The notes below the pieces were generated by a model. That model saw only the letters and a program-made list of their open reading frames with translations. It had not been told where the DNA came from and did no database searches. Shown piece by piece: positions 23,838 through 32,211 of a stretch of 46,587 nt of DNA. A program made the translations under genes and the position numbers. Each line of letters begins with the position of its first letter. The first letter of the stretch is position 1. The DNA is from an uncultured Treponema sp. (GTDB lineage: Bacteria > Spirochaetota > Spirochaetia > Treponematales > Treponemataceae): assembly GCA_938039145.1 (NCBI GenBank), contig CALHVG010000053.1, positions 1 through 46,587 of the forward strand. The letters run 5' to 3'.

Positions 23838-25729
23838 ACAAGGCTGAAAAGTTTTTCTCTTGTAAGGGAAAAATAACATGGTCTTCCGTGCGGACAATGC
23901 GGGTCTTTTAAGGATAAAGCGCCCCGTGCGATTTCTTCGGCGGTGCTGTCGAGCAAAGTCCAGCCGTCTTTTACGGCTGCCTTGCAGGCAGTCATTGCCG
24001 CCATCGAATAGATTATGTCCTTAGGGGCGACCTTTTTGTCGAAAATTGCATGCTCAAGGTCTTCTTCCGAGCCTTTCCATCTTTCGTTCAGAGTGGAAAA
24101 TTCCCATTTTCCGTCTCCTGCGTTTTTGCATTTGAATCCTATTTTTTCAAGTTCGCCTGAGATGGATTCCATGTATCTGTCTTCCGCTTCGTCTTTTGTT
24201 TCGATTTCGTAGGGAATCAGAAGGCTCTGAAATTTTCCCTGATTTTCCATAATGCTGTCGAAAATCATTCGTTCGTGGGCGGCGTGCTTGTCGATTATGT
24301 AAAGGACATTGTTTTTTTCAGCCACTATGAAAGTTCCGAGTGCGCTTCCCAAAAAATGAAAGTCGTCAATTGAATCGTTTTTGGGCGACGAAGAATATGC
24401 GGGCGGATTTTCGGCTATGTTCAAAGTCGCCTCTTTTTTTGTGTAGTTTTCAATCATTTTTTCCGTTTTGGAAAATATATCGAAACTTTCCGCATCGCCC
24501 CTGCTTTTGAACGCCTCTTTTTTTTGCGACGGATTGATGAACGGATTCATCGATGAAGAAGGCCTGTCGAAAAATCTTTCCCGCAGCGAAAAAGTTTCGT
24601 TTTTAGTGGAACGGTTTTCTTCCGTCCGCTCTTTAAAAAACGGAATTTCATTCCATGCGTCTTTTTTTTCGTTCGGGGAAAAGAAAGTTCGAGGTTTTTC
24701 TTCTTCAGTTTCTTCGTTTTTTAGAGAGAGTCCCAAGTGGCTTGAAAAAAAAGAGCGGAGCGTGGAACTTATTCCGTGATGGAGCGACGAAATGTCTTTG
24801 AATTTCACTTCTTTTTTTGCGGGGTGTATGTTGAAATCGACAAGAGCGGGATCTATCTGTATGAACGCCGCCGCCACTGGAAAACTTCCGTTTGGAAAAT
24901 AGCCCTGTCCGCCGTATTCGATGGCTTGCACCAATGCGTATTCTTGAATTTTCCTGTCGTTCACAAATATGCTTATATCTTTTTTGTTTGCACGCCGAAC
25001 GCCGGGTTCTCCGATTATTATTTTGAATGACCAGCAGTTATCTTTTAAGGACGATTTTCCGTCAACCTGATAAAAAAGAGAAGGGCTTTCTTTTATCTGC
25101 ATTGCTGAAAGAAATCTTTCTTTAAGCGACTGCCCTTTGGGAAGGTCGAGTTTTACCTCTCCGTCGGAAACAAACCTGAACGCTCTTTCAGGATGCGGAA
25201 GGCTTTTTTCGATGAAAGTGTTCTTGCAAAGCGCGCCTTCTGTCGCCGGCCGTTTTAGAAAAAGTCTTCGGGCAGGAAAATTTTCGAAAAGTCCTTCTGC
25301 CTGAACAATCGTTCCTTCGTATTCGGGGATTTTTTCAATGATGTGGTCTTCCGTGATGGAAGCGCGCATTTTCCAGCCGCCGGACTGAATCGAAAGCCGT
25401 GTAACGCTTGCAATTGATGCCAATGCCTCGCCCCTGAAGCCGAGCGTAGAAAGTTTCAGGAGATCTTCCTCTCTTGAAATCTTGCTTGTGGAATGCGGGC
25501 GGGCGCAAGCGGAAAGGTCGTCTTTTGTTAGCCCTGAGCCGTTATCGACAATGCGGATTTTTTCGATTCCGCCTCCGGTAATCTCGACAGTTATGTTGTC
25601 CGCACCGGAATCTATGGCGTTATCCATAAGTTCACGGACCACGGCATTCGGGCGGTCTATGACCTCGCCCGCCGCGATTTTCCTTGCGACATCTGCGTTA
25701 AGTGCTTTTACCGGATTTTTTAAGCTCAT
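23822..25729 (-). CDS. mutL: DNA mismatch repair protein MutL
   Basis: 635 residues. The GHKL ATPase half shows Glu33 and Asn37 in ELMDNAIDSGADN, DNGSGL (62-67) and TLGFRGEAL (95-103). The C-terminal half has the dimer/endonuclease fold: the metal-binding motif appears as DKHAAHERMIFD (about 480-491), then MTACKAAVKDG and the terminal CPHGRP. The usual endonuclease motif is DQHA(x)2E(x)4E; here Gln is Lys and the last Glu is Asp. The CPHGRP motif still argues for an active nuclease. It repairs replication mismatches with MutS. The start overlaps the xseB stop by ATGA, and it is the third gene of xseA-xseB-mutL. Confidence 0.95.
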   Translation of the reverse strand: MSLKNPVKALNADVARKIAAGEVIDRPNAVVRELMDNAIDSGADNITVEITGGGIEKIRIVDNGSGLTKDDLSACARPHSTSKISREEDLLKLSTLGFRGEALASIASVTRLSIQSGGWKMRASITEDHIIEKIPEYEGTIVQAEGLFENFPARRLFLKRPATEGALCKNTFIEKSLPHPERAFRFVSDGEVKLDLPKGQSLKERFLSAMQIKESPSLFYQVDGKSSLKDNCWSFKIIIGEPGVRRANKKDISIFVNDRKIQEYALVQAIEYGGQGYFPNGSFPVAAAFIQIDPALVDFNIHPAKKEVKFKDISSLHHGISSTLRSFFSSHLGLSLKNEETEEEKPRTFFSPNEKKDAWNEIPFFKERTEENRSTKNETFSLRERFFDRPSSSMNPFINPSQKKEAFKSRGDAESFDIFSKTEKMIENYTKKEATLNIAENPPAYSSSPKNDSIDDFHFLGSALGTFIVAEKNNVLYIIDKHAAHERMIFDSIMENQGKFQSLLIPYEIETKDEAEDRYMESISGELEKIGFKCKNAGDGKWEFSTLNERWKGSEEDLEHAIFDKKVAPKDIIYSMAAMTACKAAVKDGWTLLDSTAEEIARGALSLKDPHCPHGRPCYFSLTREKLFSLVRRTE

Positions 25730-26001
25730 TGCCGTAAGCCTTCTATCGGACTTCCGGAAGTCCCGTCAGAATCCACTCCTGAAAAAAGGTCAAGTTCTGC
25801 ATGGAGATCGTTTTCTTTTGCAGGCTGGTTCATAAGAATCTGAATCTTTCCTTCTATCCTGTCTATTTCTTTTTCGAGCGTTTTGGCAATTTTTATGCCT
25901 TCCTCAAAATCCTTGAGCGCATCTTCCAGCGAAATGTCGCTTCTTTTTATGTCCTGTGTAAGACCTTCGAGTTTCGATAGATTTTCTTCAAAGTTTGCCA
26001 T
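25726..26001 (-). CDS. xseB: Exodeoxyribonuclease VII small subunit XseB
   Basis: 91 residues. It contains the family's helical hairpin, FEENLSKLEGLTQDIKRSDI then SLEDALKDFEEGIKIAKTLE. XseB binds XseA to form exonuclease VII, which degrades single-stranded DNA from both ends. The C-terminal extension (DLFSGVDSDGTSGSP) is low in conserved features. AGGAG precedes ATG 26001, within 10 bp of the xseA stop, and its own stop overlaps mutL. Confidence 0.93.
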   Translation of the reverse strand: MANFEENLSKLEGLTQDIKRSDISLEDALKDFEEGIKIAKTLEKEIDRIEGKIQILMNQPAKENDLHAELDLFSGVDSDGTSGSPIEGLRQ

Positions 26002-26004
26002 GAA

Positions 26005-27228
26005 TTACTCCTGTTTTTCTGTCTCGCTAACGAGCGCTTCTATTCTGCCTTGTGACGGAAATATTTCTATCAGGCTTCCCTTTTTGACCTGACTGCTTTT
26101 TCGGATTATTGTGCCGGAATCTTTTTCCCTGACCATGGAATAGCCGCGGTCAAAGATTGCCTTGGGACTTGCGCTTTCAAGGAATGAAATGCAGTTTTCC
26201 ACCACAAGCCTTGTGTCTTTCACCTTTAGATTCATGTTTTCGATTAGATTTTCCTTTGCGTTGTCAAATCTTTGTAAGAGCGGTTGCTCTATCGAACGGA
26301 ATTTCAGTTCAAGTCCTTCCGGTTCAAATCCTTTTAGGATTAGGCGTATTTTTTCTATCTTGCTTCTTATTGTGACCGAAAGTTCTTCCTGAGCATGCCT
26401 TATTTCATTAAGAATGTCCGATTTTTGAGGGACTACAAGTTCTGCGGCGGCGGACGGAGTTGGAGCTCTTTTGTCTGCGGCATAATCGCTCAAAGCCCAA
26501 TCTATCTCGTGTCCGACTGCTGAAACCACGGGGATTTCGCTTTCGGCGATTGCCCTTACCACTTCCTCTTCGCTGAACGGAAGTAGGTCTTCAAGCGAGC
26601 CGCCTCCTCGTCCCACTATAAGGACATCACAGAGTTTTGCGGCGTTTGCGTTCTTTATCTGTTGGACGATTGTCCGTGCAGCTTCATCTCCCTGCACCAT
26701 CGAAGGAAAAATCACTACGGATATTCCGGGATTTCGTCTTTTTGTTATCTGAAGGATATCCCGTATCGCGGCTCCGGTGGGACTTGTAACGATTCCTATT
26801 GTCTTTGGAAAAAGCGGAAGATTACGTTTTCTCTCCTCGTCAAAAAGCCCCTCGGCGTAAAGTTTCCGTTTTCGTCCCTCAAGCATTTTAAGGATTTCGC
26901 CTTCGCCTGCAAGACTCATTTTTGAGACTATGAGCTGGTATCTACCTTGAGGAGGATAAACGGACAGTTTTCCTGAAACCTGAACTTTCATTCCGTCCTT
27001 TGGAAAAAAACTTAGATGCTGTGCGCTTCCCCTGAACATTACTGCACTCAGCAATGACGATGAATCTTTTAGAGAAAAATATATGTGTCCCGAAGACTGC
27101 GTTTTTAGACCTGAAATTTCGCCTTCAAGTCTTATAGTCGGAAAAGTTCCCTCAAGAATTTCCTTTATTATGGAGTTCAGTTCCGTGACGGAAAATACTT
27201 TTTCGGAAGGGAAGAGCATATTTGTCAT
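26005..27228 (-). CDS. xseA: Exodeoxyribonuclease VII large subunit XseA
   Basis: 407 residues. It has an N-terminal OB fold (LEGEISGLKTQSSGHIYFSL, about 34-53), then the catalytic core with IGIVTSPTGAAIRDILQI, DVLIVGRGGGSLEDL, and SAVGHEIDWALSDYAADKRAPTP split over about 240-262. The C-terminal coiled coil and GYSMVR motif close it. ATG 27228 or ATG 27219 could be the start; neither has a clear Shine-Dalgarno. First gene of the repair operon; divergent from the spiro-SPASM gene across 57 bp. Confidence 0.94.
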   Translation of the reverse strand: MTNMLFPSEKVFSVTELNSIIKEILEGTFPTIRLEGEISGLKTQSSGHIYFSLKDSSSLLSAVMFRGSAQHLSFFPKDGMKVQVSGKLSVYPPQGRYQLIVSKMSLAGEGEILKMLEGRKRKLYAEGLFDEERKRNLPLFPKTIGIVTSPTGAAIRDILQITKRRNPGISVVIFPSMVQGDEAARTIVQQIKNANAAKLCDVLIVGRGGGSLEDLLPFSEEEVVRAIAESEIPVVSAVGHEIDWALSDYAADKRAPTPSAAAELVVPQKSDILNEIRHAQEELSVTIRSKIEKIRLILKGFEPEGLELKFRSIEQPLLQRFDNAKENLIENMNLKVKDTRLVVENCISFLESASPKAIFDRGYSMVREKDSGTIIRKSSQVKKGSLIEIFPSQGRIEALVSETEKQE

Positions 27229-27285
27229 GGATTAATTCTATACATTCAATTCAACTTGTTCAACAGATTGCCGATTATATAAGAG

Positions 27286-28854
27286 ATGAAGACCCTTGTG
27301 ATTTTGTTCGCCGATTATCGTTCTCGTCATATTTTTGACAAAGGATTTTTAAACGATTCTTCCTTTGATCTTTCAGTGAAATGGGCAAAAAAAATCCCCG
27401 ATTCTGTTCTTTATGTCCTTTCATACAAAAACGAAAGCGACTTTGATTCGTACAAGGATTTGAAAATCGAAAGACTTGATTCTTTTACCGTGTCCGGACT
27501 TTTTGAAAAACTTTCGGAACTTTGCGAAAGGGAAGATGCCGAAAAAGTCGTTTATTCTTATGCGGACCTTCCGTTTTTGAACGAAAAAATCACAGAAACT
27601 CTTATCGACACCCATGTGCGCTATAAGGCGGAATACACGTTCGCCGACGGATACCCATACGGTTTTTCCCCGGAGATAATCGACAGGGGGACTTTGAAAA
27701 TTCTTTCGCTTTTAAGCAAGGAAAACCAAAAGGAGGCGGGATTAAAAGAGATTTCCCGCTCGGCGATATTCGATTTTATAAAACTCGATATAAACTCTTT
27801 TGAGATAGAAGTCGAGGTTTCCGACGAGGATTTGGGACTTTTGCGCCTTAGTTTTGATGCAGGAACAAAGACGAATTTTCTTTCGTCCGTTTCGTTGTTC
27901 GAAAAAATTGCCGGAAAAGAGCCTTCGTCTCTTTCTTCCGCCGAAATAATCGATTTTGTGAAAAAATCAAGCGAAGTCTACAAAAATGTTCCATCGTATT
28001 ACAACATACAGATTTCCGCAGCCGCAAACTACACAAGCGTCTACGAGCCAAAGGAAATGTTCGGCGAAGAAAAAACTTTCATGAGCAAGGAAAATTATTC
28101 TCTTCTTCTAAAAAAAATATCCGATTTTTCGGAAGAAGCGGTCGTGAATCCGAACCTTTTTGGAGAACCTTTGTGCCACCCGGATTTTATTGATTTTGCG
28201 GACAAAGCCCTTTCGTTTTCGGGTTTAAGTCTTCTTATCGAAACGGACGGTTTTTATGTAACCGAAGAACTTTGCATGGCGTTGCGAAAAATTTCCGATG
28301 AAAAAAAAGGCTGGAATTCTTTTGGCATCGGGCGAATCACATGGATAGTGCGCATAGATTCGTTCAGCGATGAAGGATTCAGGAAAATCCATTCGGGAAG
28401 CGACGGTTTTTCCAAGGCGGTTCAGGCGGTAAAACTCATCGAAAAATATTTTCCGGGTTCGGTATATCCTCAGTTTGTGCGGAACACAATGAACGAAGAC
28501 GAACTTGAAGGTTTCTGGCGGTATTGGAACGAAAAATCCAACGGAAGCGGCGGAAATGTCCTTGTTCAAAAATATTCTTCTTTTTGCGGAACTCTTCCCG
28601 ACTTGAAAAGCGCAGACCTTTCGCCTTTGGAACGGAACGCCTGCTATCATCTAAGACGGGATTTTTGCGTTTTCGTGGACGGTTCAGTTCCGTCTTGCAG
28701 GGAAAAACTGAAAAGCGAAATTGTCGGAAATGCGTTCAACGAAGACCTTGCAAAGATTTTCAGCGTTTCGGACGGGGAGTTTTCTTCCCATCTGAAAAAG
28801 AATTATTGCGAAAAGTGCGGAAAATGCGATGAATACTATACCTTTAACTTTTAA
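27286..28854 (+). CDS. Spiro-SPASM protein (degenerate radical SAM/SPASM)
   Basis: 522 residues. The first third (about 1-150) resembles a GT-A/nucleotidyltransferase fold, with VVYSYADLPFLN. The middle (about 240-420) follows a radical SAM barrel (VNPNLFGEPLCHPDF, LLIETDGFYV), but where CxxxCxxC should sit it reads SAAANYTSVYEP, so it cannot bind the SAM cluster in the usual way. The C-terminal part keeps a SPASM-like set: Cys453, Cys461, Cys471, Cys508, Cys511 and Cys514. The family, known from spirochetes, has no established function. It is the first gene of a four-gene operon; the next start overlaps it by 26 bp. No strong ribosome-binding site (AAGAG directly before ATG). Confidence 0.8.
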   Translation: MKTLVILFADYRSRHIFDKGFLNDSSFDLSVKWAKKIPDSVLYVLSYKNESDFDSYKDLKIERLDSFTVSGLFEKLSELCEREDAEKVVYSYADLPFLNEKITETLIDTHVRYKAEYTFADGYPYGFSPEIIDRGTLKILSLLSKENQKEAGLKEISRSAIFDFIKLDINSFEIEVEVSDEDLGLLRLSFDAGTKTNFLSSVSLFEKIAGKEPSSLSSAEIIDFVKKSSEVYKNVPSYYNIQISAAANYTSVYEPKEMFGEEKTFMSKENYSLLLKKISDFSEEAVVNPNLFGEPLCHPDFIDFADKALSFSGLSLLIETDGFYVTEELCMALRKISDEKKGWNSFGIGRITWIVRIDSFSDEGFRKIHSGSDGFSKAVQAVKLIEKYFPGSVYPQFVRNTMNEDELEGFWRYWNEKSNGSGGNVLVQKYSSFCGTLPDLKSADLSPLERNACYHLRRDFCVFVDGSVPSCREKLKSEIVGNAFNEDLAKIFSVSDGEFSSHLKKNYCEKCGKCDEYYTFNF

Positions 28855-29788
28855 CGCCCATCAGATAGACAGGACTGTCTTGGGCGGAAAACTTGAAGAT
28901 ATTTCTCCGAAATTGAACGTCTCTGTGATTCTTCTGAATTCGAACGGAAACCATCTGAAATTCCAGGCGTTGGATAACCTTGTTTCGTGCGGATTTAAAT
29001 CAATCGTCTCTGTTGAGCCTACGGCAGAAAGTTTCAATCTTGAAGAAATTTCACGAAGGTATCCCAGCATAAAATTCGTCGTTCCTTTGCAGGAATGTTC
29101 CGACGGGGAACTTATAAACATGTGCATGGAGGAAGTCTCGTCGCCATACGTGCTTGTGCTTAGGGACAGCCTTCACATTTCTCAGACTATACTGAATCAG
29201 AATTTGCTTGAAAATCTCACTAAAGAAAAACCTTATTGCCTTGTTCCAAGACTTTTTGACTCAGAAAATCAAAGCGTGCTTGTAAACATAATGCCCGAAG
29301 CCAAAAAGGGGAGATTCTGCCTAAGCCCTGCAAATTACATAAACGAAGGACACCCTACAATGTATCCGTTCGATTACATAGGTCTTTACAATCGGGAAAA
29401 ATTTATCCTTCTTGGAGGATTCGACTACACGATAAAATCGCCGTATTGGCAGAACGCAGACCTTTCGATGCGGGCGTGGCTTTGGGGCGAAAAAATAACG
29501 ATTTCGCCTTCGTTTCAGATTTCGTACAATTACGGACCTATGGCGGCTGATTCCACACGGGATCTTTCATACATAAAATTCTACATAAAAAATATTCTTC
29601 CGAAATTCAAGGACGACCACGGCTATGTTTCTCCGATGTCTTTTTTCGGTTTTCTGCTTCATTCGTCAAGCGGATTCATAGAAACTTGCTCTCAGTTCAG
29701 GACAGCCGCTCGTTGGGTCAAACTGAACAAGTACAGATTCAAAACTGATGCAAAAACTTTGATAGAAAACTGGGTGGTGTCAAGATGA
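28829..29788 (+). CDS. GT-A-like glycosyltransferase-related protein
   Basis: 319 residues, cytoplasmic. The first 200 residues follow a family 2-like GT-A pattern: NVSVILLNSNGNHLKFQALD, VSVEPTAES, then SPYVLVLRDSLHIS in the place of the DxD region, and LGGFDYTIKSPYWQNADLSMRAW (split, about 197-220), like the acceptor-side ED/WQNADL motif of galactosyl- and rhamnosyltransferases. A clear DxD is missing (LRDS instead), so catalysis is uncertain. ATG 28829 overlaps the previous gene, and the stop overlaps the next by ATGA. It probably transfers or recognises a sugar made by its neighbours. Confidence 0.65.
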   Translation: MNTIPLTFNAHQIDRTVLGGKLEDISPKLNVSVILLNSNGNHLKFQALDNLVSCGFKSIVSVEPTAESFNLEEISRRYPSIKFVVPLQECSDGELINMCMEEVSSPYVLVLRDSLHISQTILNQNLLENLTKEKPYCLVPRLFDSENQSVLVNIMPEAKKGRFCLSPANYINEGHPTMYPFDYIGLYNREKFILLGGFDYTIKSPYWQNADLSMRAWLWGEKITISPSFQISYNYGPMAADSTRDLSYIKFYIKNILPKFKDDHGYVSPMSFFGFLLHSSSGFIETCSQFRTAARWVKLNKYRFKTDAKTLIENWVVSR

Positions 29789-32208
29789 GAAGCGAAAACA
29801 AAGGTCTTGCGGTAATCGTTCAGTGTAGGCTTTCTTCTTCAAGGCTTCCAAAAAAAGCAATAAAAGACCTTGGCGGAAGGTCTGTGCTTGAATGGACGTT
29901 GGCTTCCATGAAGAAAGTTCCGGCTGAGTTCTATTATGTGGCTACGGACGAGGATTCCTATGAAACGCTTGCTCCAATCTGCAAAAAAAGCGGATATGAG
30001 ATTTTTGCAGGACCGCTTGACGATGTTCTTGAGCGTTATTGCCTTCTTATCGAAAAAATAAAATGCCGGGTGGTTCTTCGTGCCACTGCCGACAATCCGT
30101 TTCTTTTTTACGAGGCGGCAAACCTTCTGTGCGAGGAATTTGAAAAGCAATCGAGAATCTCAAAAATCGACTACATGACTTGGACTGGACTTCCGCACGG
30201 TTCGGGTGTCGAGGTTTTTTCAGCCTCTTCTTTGCTGAAAGCAAGAAAACTCACGGATTCTGCATACGACCATGAGCATGTAGGGCCTGCGCTCTACGGA
30301 AACAAGAACGTATTCTCCTCACTTTTTTATAAAGCGCCCTCAAGATTTTTGTTCCCCGATTTAAGGACGACAATCGACACTCCGGGCGACTACAAAAAAG
30401 CGCTTTCCGTGGTGAACAGGCTTTCAATGGGAAAATTTCCGCCTGAACCTTACACAACGGAACAAATTTTAAGCGCCGTAAAAAATCCCGACGTTAGCGA
30501 CACGATAATATTCATTCCGTCAATAAAAAGAGGGCAGGGAACAGGACACCTAAGGAGAAGCCTTACCGCCGCCTGGCAGTCCGGGGGCTTTGTCTACGTT
30601 CCCGAAAATCCAGAACTTGAAGAAGCGCAAAGGATTGTCGCAGATTTTCTTTCGACGCACAAGGATTTTAATCCGTTTCAGATTGTCCGCCACTTGCCCG
30701 AAGAAAAAGAATATTCCCTGATTGTTACAGACCTTTTTTCTGCGGAAAAAACATTCTTCCATGATTTGTGGAAAAAAGGCAACGTACTTTCCATTGACGA
30801 AGGCTCTCCTTTCACCGAAAACGCAGATTTTCTTCTTGACATAATTCCTTCCTACGGGCTTCAGCGAAAAAGCAATGTCAGTAAAACCGAATTTATAGAA
30901 CGTCCGCTAAACAGAAAAGTAAGAGCGGTTGAACGCATCGAAAAAATCCTTATAAGTTTCGGTGGCGAAGATTCGGCAGGTTTCACCGAAAAAGCTGCGG
31001 CATATTTTAAAAAAAGCGGTCTTGAGGTTACCGTTATAAGACCGAGTTCTCCTGTTCCGAATCTAAAGGAAAAACTTTTCGAGTACGACCTTGTTGTGAC
31101 TCACTACGGACTTACAGCTTTCGAGGCGATGAGTGCCGGCGTGCATGTCCTTATGTTTCCCGTCTCAAAACTTCATGAAAAACTTTCAAAAAAATACGGA
31201 TTTTCTCTTTTTGACATAAAGGATTTGGATAAGCCTTTTGATTCAAAATACCTTGACTTGAAAAAAACGCAAAGCAACGAGGCTGTGATTTCACGGAACG
31301 AAGAAAACCTCGGCGGTTTTGTAAAAGGCATTTCGCACGCAAAAAGATATTTTTGTCCGATATGCGCATCTTTTCCGGAAAAGCCAGATTCCGTTGTTTT
31401 TCGCACAAGGTTCAGGACATTCAGAAGATGCAGAAATTGCGGAATGGTATACATCTCGTTTTCCACGCAGGAAGAAACCGTGTACAAAAAAGAGTATTTT
31501 GCGGAAGAATACAAAAATCAATACGGAAAAACATATCTTGAAGATTTTGCTTCAATAAAAAAAAGCGGACTAAGGCGGATGTCCGAAATAAATCTTCTTT
31601 GCGCAAAAAAAGAAAAGTCAAAACCGTCCTTGCTTGATGTAGGCTGCGCATACGGCCCCTTCCTTTCCGCCGCCATGGACGAAGGATGGCTTCCGTTCGG
31701 TACGGACATTTCTCAAGATGCGGTGAACTATGTGCAGAACACGCTTTTGATTCCAGCCGTAAAATCGCAGTTCCCCGATTTTGACAGCGAAAAAGAATTC
31801 GGGCTAAGCCGTTTTGACGCAGTTTCAATGTGGTTTGTTATAGAACATTTCAAGGATTTGAAAACTGTCCTTGAAAAGGTTTCGTCCATACTTAAAAAAG
31901 GCGGAATATTCGCATTTTCAACACCGTCCGGTCAGGGCGTTTCAGCATTGAAGAACACTGAAACTTTCTTCGAACAAAGTCCAAAAGACCATTATTCGAT
32001 ATGGGAACCTTCCGAGACAAAAAAAATCCTTAAACGATTCGGTTTCAAGGTTCTGAAAATAGTCTCAACCGGTCATCACCCTGAAAGATTTCCTTTGGCA
32101 GTCAAAAAAGGCTTCAAAAAAGGAAGCGGAATGTTTTCGTTCCTGCAATTTTACAGCGAATTGAATCATCTTGGCGACACATTCGAAGTTTATTGCAGAA
32201 AGGAATAA
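29785..32208 (+). CDS. Fusion: SpsF-like cytidylyltransferase, PseG-like GT-B, zinc ribbon, SAM methyltransferase
   Basis: 807 residues with four parts. Residues 1-235: a nucleotidyltransferase of the SpsF group (VIVQCRLSSSRLPKKAIKDL, ATADNPF, DLRTTIDTPGDY). Residues about 240-520: a PseG/UDP-sugar hydrolase-like GT-B fold (KRGQGTGHLRRS, VTHYGLTAFEAMSAGV). Residues about 525-552: CPIC...CRNC zinc ribbon. Residues about 575-807: a class I methyltransferase of the Methyltransf_23 type (LLDVGCAYGPFL, MWFVIEHFKDL). SpsF and PseG relatives activate and process nucleotide-linked amino sugars; the ribbon plus methyltransferase pair is common in sugar C- or O-methylation. ATGA coupling to the previous gene; 3 bp to the next. 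Product sugar unknown. Confidence 0.85.
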   Translation: MRSENKGLAVIVQCRLSSSRLPKKAIKDLGGRSVLEWTLASMKKVPAEFYYVATDEDSYETLAPICKKSGYEIFAGPLDDVLERYCLLIEKIKCRVVLRATADNPFLFYEAANLLCEEFEKQSRISKIDYMTWTGLPHGSGVEVFSASSLLKARKLTDSAYDHEHVGPALYGNKNVFSSLFYKAPSRFLFPDLRTTIDTPGDYKKALSVVNRLSMGKFPPEPYTTEQILSAVKNPDVSDTIIFIPSIKRGQGTGHLRRSLTAAWQSGGFVYVPENPELEEAQRIVADFLSTHKDFNPFQIVRHLPEEKEYSLIVTDLFSAEKTFFHDLWKKGNVLSIDEGSPFTENADFLLDIIPSYGLQRKSNVSKTEFIERPLNRKVRAVERIEKILISFGGEDSAGFTEKAAAYFKKSGLEVTVIRPSSPVPNLKEKLFEYDLVVTHYGLTAFEAMSAGVHVLMFPVSKLHEKLSKKYGFSLFDIKDLDKPFDSKYLDLKKTQSNEAVISRNEENLGGFVKGISHAKRYFCPICASFPEKPDSVVFRTRFRTFRRCRNCGMVYISFSTQEETVYKKEYFAEEYKNQYGKTYLEDFASIKKSGLRRMSEINLLCAKKEKSKPSLLDVGCAYGPFLSAAMDEGWLPFGTDISQDAVNYVQNTLLIPAVKSQFPDFDSEKEFGLSRFDAVSMWFVIEHFKDLKTVLEKVSSILKKGGIFAFSTPSGQGVSALKNTETFFEQSPKDHYSIWEPSETKKILKRFGFKVLKIVSTGHHPERFPLAVKKGFKKGSGMFSFLQFYSELNHLGDTFEVYCRKE

Positions 32209-32211
32209 AAA

